Assembly: GCA_003135255.1 (NCBI GenBank)
Contig: PLAX01000008.1
Location: forward strand, 1,469-7,356
Direction of reading: 5' to 3'
From: Candidatus Dormiibacterota bacterium
GTDB taxonomy: Bacteria; Chloroflexota; Dormibacteria; Aeolococcales; Aeolococcaceae
DNA length: 5,888 nt
Position numbers and translations under genes: made by a program. Below are positions 1 through 4,604 of this stretch, in pieces (position 1 is the first letter of the stretch; each line of letters begins with the position of its first letter). The notes under the pieces were generated by a model that worked only from the letters and a program-made list of their open reading frames with translations, was not told the origin of the DNA and did no database searches.

Positions 1-236
1 AGTGAAAGATCGAGGCTAGAGGCCCGGGCGTGGCCCTACGCTGGTGACCATGTACAACCGGACTGAGGCTTGTGCCTCCCTGGTTTCCAGGCCGGGCCAG
101 GCTGACGCCCCACAGGCGGGCCTGCCGAACCACGAGGCCAACCGGCGGGTTCTCGGGCTCCGCCGGGACGACATCGGTTATCGCGGCGGTGGCGTCACCA
201 CGCTGTCCCCGGGCCATGTCGTGATACATATCGTGC
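1..236. other. Leader region without a convincing gene
   Basis: I see no credible coding sequence here. The frame open from about position 44 runs into the methyltransferase in a different register and gives an arginine-rich translation typical of a GC-rich shadow frame. The stretch contains a small perfect hairpin (CCTGG-TTT-CCAGG at 79-91). The last 15 bases before the methyltransferase start hold an in-frame stop and AT-richer sequence (TACATATCG). The promoter of that gene presumably lies here, but no -35/-10 pair stands out. Confidence 0.5.
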
Positions 237-869
237 ATGAGCGACGCCACGGGGGCACGCGGCGCTGCGCCGGGTCCCAATCGACGGAGGCACGAGGACT
301 TCGACGCGTCCTACGCCGGCACGCCCGCGTGGGACATCGGCCGACCTCAGTCTGCCTTCCTGGAACTTGCTGAGGGAGGCGTTCTGCGCGGTCGAGTGCT
401 TGACGTCGGCTGTGGGACCGGAGAGCATGCTCTCATGGCCGCTCGCCTCGGACACGAGGCCACCGGCATCGACACGGCCGAGACCGCGATCGCCATCGCG
501 CAAGGCAAGGCCCGCGACCGAGGCCTGACCGCCCGGTTCCTCGTTGGGGACGCCCTTCGGCTATCTGACCTCGACGAACAGTTCGACAACGTGCTCGACT
601 GCGGACTCTTTCATGTCCTTGACGATGGTGACCGGGTCCGGTATGTCGACAGCCTCCGGGCCGTCCTTCCGCCAGGCGGCCACCTTTACCTGCTGTGCTT
701 CAGTGACCGCCAGCCCGGCGACTGGGGACCCCGGCGGGTTACTCAGGACGAGATCAGGGCCAGCTTCCGCGATGGGTGGCAGGTGGACTCGATCGAAGCC
801 TCCACGATCGCCACCAACAATCTCCCGAGCGGCGCACTCGCCTGGCGAGTTTCCATCAGCCGAAGCTGA
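237..869 (+). CDS. Class I SAM-dependent methyltransferase
   Basis: This 210-residue protein is a complete seven-strand Rossmann-fold methyltransferase that would transfer a methyl group from S-adenosylmethionine to an unidentified acceptor in the cytoplasm. The SAM-binding motif I is VLDVGCGTGEHA (residues 54-65). The ribose-binding acidic residue is D79 in GID, and the adenine-site motif is GDAL (104-107). Post-I motifs follow in FDNVLDCGLFHVLDD (116-130) and LPPGGHLYLLCFSD. The N-terminal TPAWDIGRPQ (29-38) is typical of a common but uncharacterised small-molecule methyltransferase group. No substrate-binding domain is added, so the acceptor cannot be named. The ATG at 237 is the only sensible start: an in-frame TGA lies at 222-224, with no other start codon between. 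No Shine-Dalgarno sequence precedes it. It faces the minus-strand cluster and is separated from it by 90 bp. The family call is firm and the substrate is unknown. Confidence 0.93.
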   Translation: MSDATGARGAAPGPNRRRHEDFDASYAGTPAWDIGRPQSAFLELAEGGVLRGRVLDVGCGTGEHALMAARLGHEATGIDTAETAIAIAQGKARDRGLTARFLVGDALRLSDLDEQFDNVLDCGLFHVLDDGDRVRYVDSLRAVLPPGGHLYLLCFSDRQPGDWGPRRVTQDEIRASFRDGWQVDSIEASTIATNNLPSGALAWRVSISRS

Positions 870-959
870 CCAGGGTTCCCGGTTGGCGACGCCGACTCGG
901 TGAAGCTTCCCAACCGTCGTCCCGCGCCACCGTCAACACGGTAACGTCGAGGGTGCCCG
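870..959. terminator. Convergent intergenic gap with two short hairpins
   Basis: The methyltransferase (+) and the epoxide hydrolase (-) end facing each other across 90 bp. Two small stems fall in the gap. GTTGGC-GAC-GCCGAC (882-896, one G-T wobble) starts 12 bases after the methyltransferase stop. ACCGT-CAAC-ACGGT (929-942, perfect) lies 17 bases beyond the hydrolase stop. Neither is followed by a T-run, so they are at best weak terminators of the GC-rich type. The call rests mainly on position. Confidence 0.25.
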
Positions 960-2171
960 TCAGCACCGCTGGGACACCGGCGCCGAGTGCCCCGTCGCCG
1001 CTGTCCGGTAGGGGCGGAAGAAGGCGCGCAATTCCTCCGCGTAGAGCTCGGGCTCCTCGAACGGTGCGAAGTGCCCGCCGCGAGCGGGCTCGGTCACGCG
1101 GACCGCGTTCGTCGTGCGCTCGAGCCATGCCCGCGGCGGGCGGACGATGTCGCCGCGGAAGAGCGAGAAGCCGGACGGCACCTCGACCCGGCGGGCGTGC
1201 TGCGCGGGCGGAATCGCGGCGTTCGCGCGGTACATGCGCATCGACGAGCCGATCGTCCCCGTGAGCCAGTAGAGCGTGACGTTCGTGAGAATCTCGTCCT
1301 TCGTGAAGCGCCGCTCGACGTCCCCGTCGCAGTCGCTCCACGCCCGGAGCTTCTCGACGATCCAGGCGGCGAGCCCGGCGGGCGAGTCGGTGAGCCCGAA
1401 GGCGGCGGTCTGGGGCTTCGTGCGGTGCATGGCGGCGTAGGCGCCCTCGGTGGCACCCCAGGCCGCCGCGCCCTCGATCCAGGCGCGCTCCTCGGGCGCG
1501 AGGTCCGTCGGGTCGCCCGTGAAGACCGGGATGCCCGCGTCGGTGCGGTGGACGGCCACTACCCGGTTGGGGTGGTCGAGCCCGAGGTAGCGGCTCACGT
1601 GGCTGCCCATGTCGCCGCCCGCTGCGCCAAACCGTGCGTAGCCGAGGACCCGCATGAGCTCGGCCCACAGGCTGGCGACGGCGATCGAGTCGAGGGGCGG
1701 GCCGGTGGGGTGATCGGAGTAGCCAAAGCCCGGCATGTCGGGCACGACCACGTCGAACGCGTCGGCGGGGTCGGCGCCGTGGGCGCCGGGGTCGGCGAGG
1801 AGCGGGATGACCTTCGCGTAGCGCCAGAAGGAGTCTGGCCAGCCGTGGCTGAGGACCAGCGGCAGGACGGGACCGGCTGGCGCGGCGGCCCGGACGTGCA
1901 CGAAGTGAATCCCGAGGCCGCCGATTCGGACGCGGAACCGGGGGAGCCGGGCGAGCGCCGCCTCCTGAGCCGGCCAGTCGAACCCGTCCGCCCAGTAGGC
2001 GACGAGCTCGCGGAGGTAGTCGAGATCGGTGCCAAGCGACCACCCTGCGTCCGCGGGCGCATCCGGCCAGCGTGTCGCGCGCAACCGCGCGCGGAGGTCC
2101 TCGAGCGCCCCGGGGGCGGTCTGTGAAATGAACGGCTCGGGGCGGGGCACGACGTCAACGATGGGATCCAT
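960..2171 (-). CDS. Epoxide hydrolase, alpha/beta-hydrolase fold with EHN domain
   Basis: This 403-residue protein should hydrolyse epoxides to vicinal diols in the cytoplasm through a covalent ester intermediate. The N-terminal EHN domain is visible at about residues 11-120 (RPEPFISQTAP, then LRARLRATRWPD). HGWPDSFWRY (109-118) forms the oxyanion hole. GGDMGS (185-190) is the nucleophile elbow, with D187 as the attacking aspartate. H367 in GGHFAPFEEPE is the general base. D341 in the segment FRGDIVRPPRAW is the likely charge-relay acid. Y314 in SSMRMYRAN matches the conserved cap tyrosine that polarises the epoxide. The length is slightly above the usual 380 or so because of a 12-15 residue tail. 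The start lies 18 bp after the stop of the nucleotidyltransferase on the same strand, which suggests co-transcription. The ribosome site is weak (GGTAAG next to the ATG). A detoxification or catabolic role is possible, but the substrate cannot be read from the sequence. All catalytic positions appear intact. Confidence 0.95.
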   Translation of the reverse strand: MDPIVDVVPRPEPFISQTAPGALEDLRARLRATRWPDAPADAGWSLGTDLDYLRELVAYWADGFDWPAQEAALARLPRFRVRIGGLGIHFVHVRAAAPAGPVLPLVLSHGWPDSFWRYAKVIPLLADPGAHGADPADAFDVVVPDMPGFGYSDHPTGPPLDSIAVASLWAELMRVLGYARFGAAGGDMGSHVSRYLGLDHPNRVVAVHRTDAGIPVFTGDPTDLAPEERAWIEGAAAWGATEGAYAAMHRTKPQTAAFGLTDSPAGLAAWIVEKLRAWSDCDGDVERRFTKDEILTNVTLYWLTGTIGSSMRMYRANAAIPPAQHARRVEVPSGFSLFRGDIVRPPRAWLERTTNAVRVTEPARGGHFAPFEEPELYAEELRAFFRPYRTAATGHSAPVSQRC

Positions 2172-2189
2172 CTTACCGGCCGTGCCGCT

Positions 2190-2849
2190 TCAGGGCCCGA
2201 ACTCGCCCAGCTCGGCCACCGCCGCGCCGAGGTGCGCAGAGGTGGTCCGGAGCCACGCGCGTTCCGGCCTCGAGAGGGGGAGGTCGCGGAGGTAGCCAAG
2301 CACCTCATCGACCGCCGCGGTGAGAGCCGATCCCTGGAGCCCTGAGGCGCCAAGGACGGACGCGACCTGGCCGGCATCCGGCGCCTCGGTCCGTAGGAGC
2401 AGCCACACCTCCTCGCGATCCTTCTCCCCGGGCAAGGTGTCGGGACGGTCGAGGAGGGCGGCGAGCTTGGTCGCCAGATGAGCCGGCGCGTCGAGCACGC
2501 GCCGCCCCTGCAGGCTCACCGCGTGGGGAGGGAGAGCGCTCACCGGCAGCTGCAGCCGAGTGCCCAGGGTCGACTGGTGAGGGACGTAGAGGTCGACGTG
2601 GATACCGTTGACCTCCGAACGCCACTTCGTCCCCAGGTGGGTCGTCTTGGTCACCGGCCAGCGGGCAGCCAGCATATCCAGCTCATGAGGCTGCAGGACG
2701 AGGTCGATGTCGTGGCTCCGGGGTGCCCCGACTCGAAAGTGGCTGGCCCACCCGCCGATGAGGATGGCCTCCGGAACGACGGCGAGAACCTCTCCGAGGG
2801 TCCGCTCGCTGAGGCTGGTGAGCTCGGGAGGGTAGAGCTCAGGCGGCAT
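2190..2849 (-). CDS. AbiEii-like nucleotidyltransferase (putative type IV toxin)
   Basis: This 219-residue protein has a DNA polymerase beta-type nucleotidyltransferase core of the AbiEii kind. GGWASH (32-37) is the nucleotide-binding GG/S motif. SHDIDLV (45-51) supplies the metal-binding pair D47 and D49. HVDLYV (84-89) supplies the third acid, D86. A lysine-rich helix with K128, and KDREEVWLL (143-151) with K143 and D144, match the C-terminal KxxD-like motif of AbiEii toxins. In that family the toxin transfers nucleotides to cellular RNA, while the partner represses transcription. The ATG at 2849 is preceded by GGAG (2857-2860) with a 7-base spacer. It overlaps the antitoxin by 11 bp, so translation is probably coupled. 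The protein is shorter than classical AbiEii (about 300 residues), so a minimal version or a housekeeping nucleotidyltransferase relative cannot be excluded. The fold is certain and the toxin role is inferred from the pairing. Confidence 0.88.
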   Translation of the reverse strand: MPPELYPPELTSLSERTLGEVLAVVPEAILIGGWASHFRVGAPRSHDIDLVLQPHELDMLAARWPVTKTTHLGTKWRSEVNGIHVDLYVPHQSTLGTRLQLPVSALPPHAVSLQGRRVLDAPAHLATKLAALLDRPDTLPGEKDREEVWLLLRTEAPDAGQVASVLGASGLQGSALTAAVDEVLGYLRDLPLSRPERAWLRTTSAHLGAAVAELGEFGP

Positions 2850-3438
2850 GCGCGAACTCCACGATGAGGCTCTCGATGAAGCGAGCGGCGGGCCAGCCCG
2901 GGGTGTTGAAGAGATCGACGAACGCCTGGCAGAGCGGCACTACGGGTCCGTACCGGCCCAGCCAGGGATCGGACCTGTGCACCTCGAGGACGGTGCTACC
3001 ACCTCGCTCCCCGGCAGGCCACGGATCGGGTAGGCGCGCCGGGTCGCCGTAGCAGAGGACCCGGTCGTAGTCCGAAACCCGGTTGCCCCCACGCCGTGCC
3101 ACCACGGCCCCGAAGCCGCTCAGGAGGAAGCCCTCTGGAAGCTGGCGCTCCACCTCGGTGGCTGGGGCACCGATCTCGCGCCGGAACGCCAGGTCACCGG
3201 CCATGTCGCGATGGCCAGCCCAGAGCAGGAGCAAGCGCAGGGGATCGACCAGGCTGAAGCCGCCGCCCGGCCGGCGGGTCACGGCGCCGATCGCCATCGG
3301 CCGCTGCAGGGCGCGGTGCACCGTGGACACGGGGAGACCCAGTTCGGCCGCGACGGAGGCGAGGCTCGCGTAGCGGCGGCGGCCGACCAACTCCTCGCGG
3401 GCGAGCAACTCCCGCCACACGACCTCGGTGTGATTCAC
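2839..3438 (-). CDS. AbiEi-like winged-helix antitoxin / transcriptional repressor
   Basis: This 199-residue protein starts with a winged helix-turn-helix (about residues 8-65). The segment YASLASVAAELGLPVSTVHR (23-42) is the helix-turn-helix, and RRPGGGFSLVDP is the wing and linker. The C-terminal part ends in a conserved-looking stretch, VPLCQAFVDLFNTPGWPAARF, resembling the D(L/V)xNxxG region found in AbiEi and related type IV antitoxins. It is directly followed, with an 11-bp overlap, by the AbiEii-like nucleotidyltransferase, the usual antitoxin-then-toxin order. The known role of AbiEi is to bind inverted repeats at its own promoter and to counter the toxin without stable contact. The start is a GTG at 3438 with no good Shine-Dalgarno. 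It lies 7 bases after a TAACCT -10-like element, so the mRNA may be leaderless. A 4-base GTGA overlap with an upstream ORF offers a coupled-translation alternative. Family membership is likely but rests on motifs and context. Confidence 0.82.
   Translation of the reverse strand: MNHTEVVWRELLAREELVGRRRYASLASVAAELGLPVSTVHRALQRPMAIGAVTRRPGGGFSLVDPLRLLLLWAGHRDMAGDLAFRREIGAPATEVERQLPEGFLLSGFGAVVARRGGNRVSDYDRVLCYGDPARLPDPWPAGERGGSTVLEVHRSDPWLGRYGPVVPLCQAFVDLFNTPGWPAARFIESLIVEFAHAA
2857..2860 (-). promoter_or_regulatory. Ribosome binding site of the nucleotidyltransferase
   Basis: GGAG on the minus strand sits 7 bases before the ATG at 2849, inside the last codons of the antitoxin gene. It supports this start over later in-frame codons and favours coupled translation of the pair. 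Confidence 0.6.
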
Positions 3439-3440
3439 AC
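3428..3440. promoter_or_regulatory. 13-bp perfect palindrome over the antitoxin start codon
   Basis: GTGTGATTCACAC is a perfect palindrome (6-bp arms, 1-base centre) that contains the GTG start codon at 3438-3436. Its centre is 31.5 bp from the centre of the 24-bp inverted repeat, equal to three helical turns. It could be the second operator half of an autorepressed promoter. Because it overlaps codons it may also be a chance pattern. Confidence 0.35.
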
Positions 3441-3851
3441 GCTCAAGGTTACCAGTTTCCAGCTATGGCTGTAAACTAGCCCGTCATCGATCAGCCCCGA
3501 TCGGGCCGCTGGTCGGGGCGCCCAAACTCGAACTGGGGACCTCGCTATTTGAGCTGGATTGCTCCCGTGGACAGCATGCCGCACGAGGGAGGCCTCGGAG
3601 GGGGCCTGATGAGCGGGCGGGGGTCGCTCGCGTGGACGCACGCCGGCGGCGACCGAGCGCGGGTGGACCCACAGCAGCTCGGCCAGGGTCGCGTCCGACA
3701 CGGCGAACCTCCCTCGGGTCGGCGGAGAGACGGCGTCCCGGGTGCGGATCAAGGGCGCGTTGCTGGCGACGGGAGGTCCGGGGACCACCTCGGCTGGCAG
3801 GGCGGGGAAGCTCTGGACAACGATCGAGCGAGTGTTCCAACGTGGCCACAT
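3435..3851 (-). CDS. Hypothetical protein, possibly a 3'-altered gene
   Basis: I do not recognise this 138-residue product. The ATG at 3851 has a perfect AGGAGG (3860-3865) with an 8-base spacer, the strongest ribosome site in the window, which argues that translation starts here. Residues 1-95 have codons with mostly G or C in third position, and DATLAELLWVHPRSVAAGVR (53-72) could be a helix-turn-helix. After about residue 95 the third-position bias falls. The frame then reads through the tRNA-Pro-like scar (residues about 104-114) and the 24-bp inverted repeat before stopping at TGA 3437-3435. That is consistent with an original C-terminus lost by recombination and replaced by flanking DNA. 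The stop overlaps the antitoxin GTG as GTGA, so it may lead the same operon. It may equally be a decaying leftover. Confidence 0.42.
   Translation of the reverse strand: MWPRWNTRSIVVQSFPALPAEVVPGPPVASNAPLIRTRDAVSPPTRGRFAVSDATLAELLWVHPRSVAAGVRPRERPPPAHQAPSEASLVRHAVHGSNPAQIARSPVRVWAPRPAARSGLIDDGLVYSHSWKLVTLSV
3446..3475 (-). promoter_or_regulatory. Candidate promoter of the toxin-antitoxin operon
   Basis: On the minus strand TTTACA (3475-3470, resembling TTGACA) is followed after 18 bases by TAACCT (3451-3446), which fits the actinobacterial TAnnnT -10 form. Seven bases later the antitoxin GTG begins at 3438. Transcription would therefore start at or next to the start codon and give a leaderless message. 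The -35 hexamer lies inside the 24-bp inverted repeat, so a protein bound there would block polymerase. Confidence 0.45.
3454..3477. promoter_or_regulatory. 24-bp inverted repeat, candidate antitoxin operator
   Basis: Arms AGTTTCCAGC and GCTGTAAACT are reverse complements at 9 of 10 positions, around the spacer TATG. The element overlaps the presumed -35 hexamer of the operon. Its size and placement resemble the inverted repeats through which AbiEi proteins repress their own operons. The operator role is inferred. Confidence 0.5.
3494..3519 (+). repeat. Stable hairpin next to the tRNA-like scar
   Basis: GCCCCGA (3494-3500) and TCGGGGC (3513-3519) are perfect reverse complements. In a plus-strand transcript the stem continues inward (U-G, C-G, G-U, G-C) to a GCCG loop, giving 11 pairs. 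Minus-strand RNA would have A/C mismatches at the two wobble sites, so the fold favours plus-strand RNA. There is no T-run. One arm is the acceptor end of the tRNA-like fragment. Confidence 0.4.
3510..3542 (-). pseudogene. 3' fragment of a tRNA-Pro-like gene, possible att site
   Basis: Read on the minus strand, the sequence gives a variable-loop AGGTC, a T-stem CCCAG, a T-loop TTCGAGT, the other T-stem strand TTGGG, a 7-base acceptor strand CGCCCCG, a discriminator A and an encoded CCA. Every length matches a bacterial tRNA 3' end. The G72 with A73 (ending CCCCGACCA) is the signature of tRNA-Pro. The normal G53-C61 pair has become G-T, and no anticodon arm or 5' acceptor strand (CGGGGCG) is found upstream, so this is not a working tRNA. 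Such isolated 3' ends are left where integrases use tRNA genes as attachment sites. No integrase or second copy lies in the window. Confidence 0.5.
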
Positions 3852-3859
3852 GACGGTTT

Positions 3860-3865
3860 CCTCCT
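3860..3865 (-). promoter_or_regulatory. Strong Shine-Dalgarno AGGAGG before the ORF at 3851
   Basis: A perfect AGGAGG on the minus strand lies 8 bases before the ATG at 3851. It is the main reason for taking that ORF seriously, because the neighbouring genes have weak or absent sites. Confidence 0.55.
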
Positions 3866-4037
3866 GGTGTCGGCGTAGGCCGCCGGCGATATCCTTTGTG
3901 CCTCACACGCTAACCGGTGATGCTGACGCTGCCCTGACGGTGGGGCGGGGCTGCCCGGCCGATCCAGCCTCGCACGCCGGGCGTTCGACGGCCGGGTCAG
4001 CGATCGCCTGCGATGCCATCGGCTCCAAGTCCAGCGC
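3866..4037. other. Intergenic stretch without a recognisable gene
   Basis: Between the strong ribosome site at 3860-3865 and the membrane-protein fragment I see no coding frame with domain-like content. The long plus-strand open frame through here is antisense to both minus-strand pieces and is rich in R, P, S and G. The promoter for the ORF at 3851 should lie here. TAGCGT (3912-3907, minus strand) fits TAnnnT, but no clear -35 accompanies it. Confidence 0.4.
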
Positions 4038-4292
4038 TCAGTGCCCAGGTGGGATCACGAACGGGGACTGCCATGCGAAGGTGCTCGCCGCCAGCGCGAC
4101 GCCCATGACCAACGAGGCCGTGACCCAAGCTCGGCGGCCTGTCCGACCTGGGAGCGGCGGCCGCTCACCGGCGTCCCGAAGCACCAGGGTGGGTGCCTGC
4201 TCGAGGTGTCCCACGACATGGATCGCCATGAGACCGAACCGGAGGACGAAGGTCGCCTTGTGCGCAGTCAGCCAGATCTCCCCGAAGCTAGA
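4038..4292 (-). pseudogene. C-terminal fragment of a cytochrome b-like membrane protein
   Basis: From just after an in-frame TGA (4295-4293) to the stop at 4040-4038 the minus strand encodes about 84 residues that read like the tail of a membrane protein. WLTAHKATFVLRFGLMAIHV, then VGHL, is one membrane segment with histidines spaced as in cytochrome b or b561-type heme proteins. After a charged loop, AWVTASLVMGVALAASTFAW is a second membrane segment. No ATG, GTG or TTG precedes the first segment. The ATG at 4229 would begin in the middle of it and leave a 63-residue product. The preceding frame has no membrane segments. I therefore call it a gene remnant that lost its front end. The heme-protein reading is by pattern only, and a short functional protein from 4229 is less likely. 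Confidence 0.42.
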
Positions 4293-4515
4293 TCACGTCG
4301 CCCGGGCGCAGTCCCCAGGTGCGGGGGACCCGCAGCGAGTGCCGGGTGGCAGCAGACACCGGCCTGCCGGCGGCGCGCGACAAGGCTGTCGATGAAGTGG
4401 GCTGGGCCATGACGGCGATGCTGAGCCGACCGGCTGACGGGAAGCTGACGGCGATGGCGGGCTCGGCCGGGGAACGGCGTGTCAGCTCGTCCCAGATGGC
4501 TTCAGGATTCCGCAA
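4288..4515 (-). CDS. Doubtful 75-residue ORF or gene remnant
   Basis: The frame starts with TTG (4515) without a ribosome site and ends in TAG at 4290-4288, where the membrane-protein fragment begins in another frame. Codons are G/C-rich at third positions and the product (beginning with EAIWDELTRR) looks protein-like. The overlapping plus-strand frame shares the same third positions, so the bias does not decide. I recognise no family and see no membrane segment or motif. It may be debris of the same decayed locus or simply non-coding upstream DNA of the response regulator. Confidence 0.2.
   Translation of the reverse strand: MRNPEAIWDELTRRSPAEPAIAVSFPSAGRLSIAVMAQPTSSTALSRAAGRPVSAATRHSLRVPRTWGLRPGDVI
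4433..4451 (+). promoter_or_regulatory. Direct repeat with 11-bp period, possible response-regulator box
   Basis: GCTGACGG occurs twice (4433-4440 and 4444-4451) with an 11-bp period, the arrangement bound by tandem OmpR/PhoB-family dimers. A further GCTGA lies at 4420-4424. It sits about 155 bp upstream of the response regulator start, rather far for direct activation. It is an inference from repeat geometry. Confidence 0.3.
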
Positions 4516-4591
4516 GGCTGGGGGGCCAGGATCCCGATCGTGGTTGATCGCGCGCTGACCGCAGCCTGCCCCTGGGCGCCCTGCCGGGAGG

Positions 4592-4597
4592 TACCGT
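4592..4597 (+). promoter_or_regulatory. Candidate -10 element of the response regulator gene
   Basis: TACCGT fits TAnnnT and ends 7 bases before the ATG at 4605, the same distance as at the antitoxin start. If used, the message would be leaderless. The alternative is a longer message using GGGAGG (4586-4591) with a long 13-base spacer. No good -35 is visible. Confidence 0.3.
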
Positions 4598-4604
4598 AAC
4601 GGAG

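Noticed and set aside
79..91. CCTGG-TTT-CCAGG palindrome, sharing GTTTCCAG with the antitoxin inverted repeat
   Set aside because: Only 8 bases are shared, the palindromic context differs and it lies more than 3 kb away, so it is probably chance.
856..2043. Long minus-strand open frame (395 codons) inside the epoxide hydrolase
   Set aside because: It is a shifted frame of the hydrolase gene. Its translation is dominated by R, P, G and A with no domain, while the other frame has every catalytic motif.
987..2126. Long plus-strand open frame (379 codons) antisense to the epoxide hydrolase
   Set aside because: It is an antisense shadow of a GC-rich gene, with low-complexity G/R/V/E composition and no recognisable motif.
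3428..3440. CRP-like site (TGTGA...TCACA)
   Set aside because: The half-sites match, but the spacer is 1 base instead of the 6 needed by CRP/FNR proteins. I keep it only as a possible antitoxin operator.
3440..3542. A circularly permuted tRNA (3' half at 3542-3510, then a TCGGGGC that could be its 5' strand)
   Set aside because: TCGGGGC could pair with the acceptor end, but no D-arm or anticodon arm follows, and such genes are not established in bacteria. A 3' fragment is the simpler reading.
3742..4395. Plus-strand open frame of 217 codons through the middle region
   Set aside because: It is antisense to the better supported minus-strand ORF and membrane fragment. The composition is S/P/R/G-rich and there is no domain.
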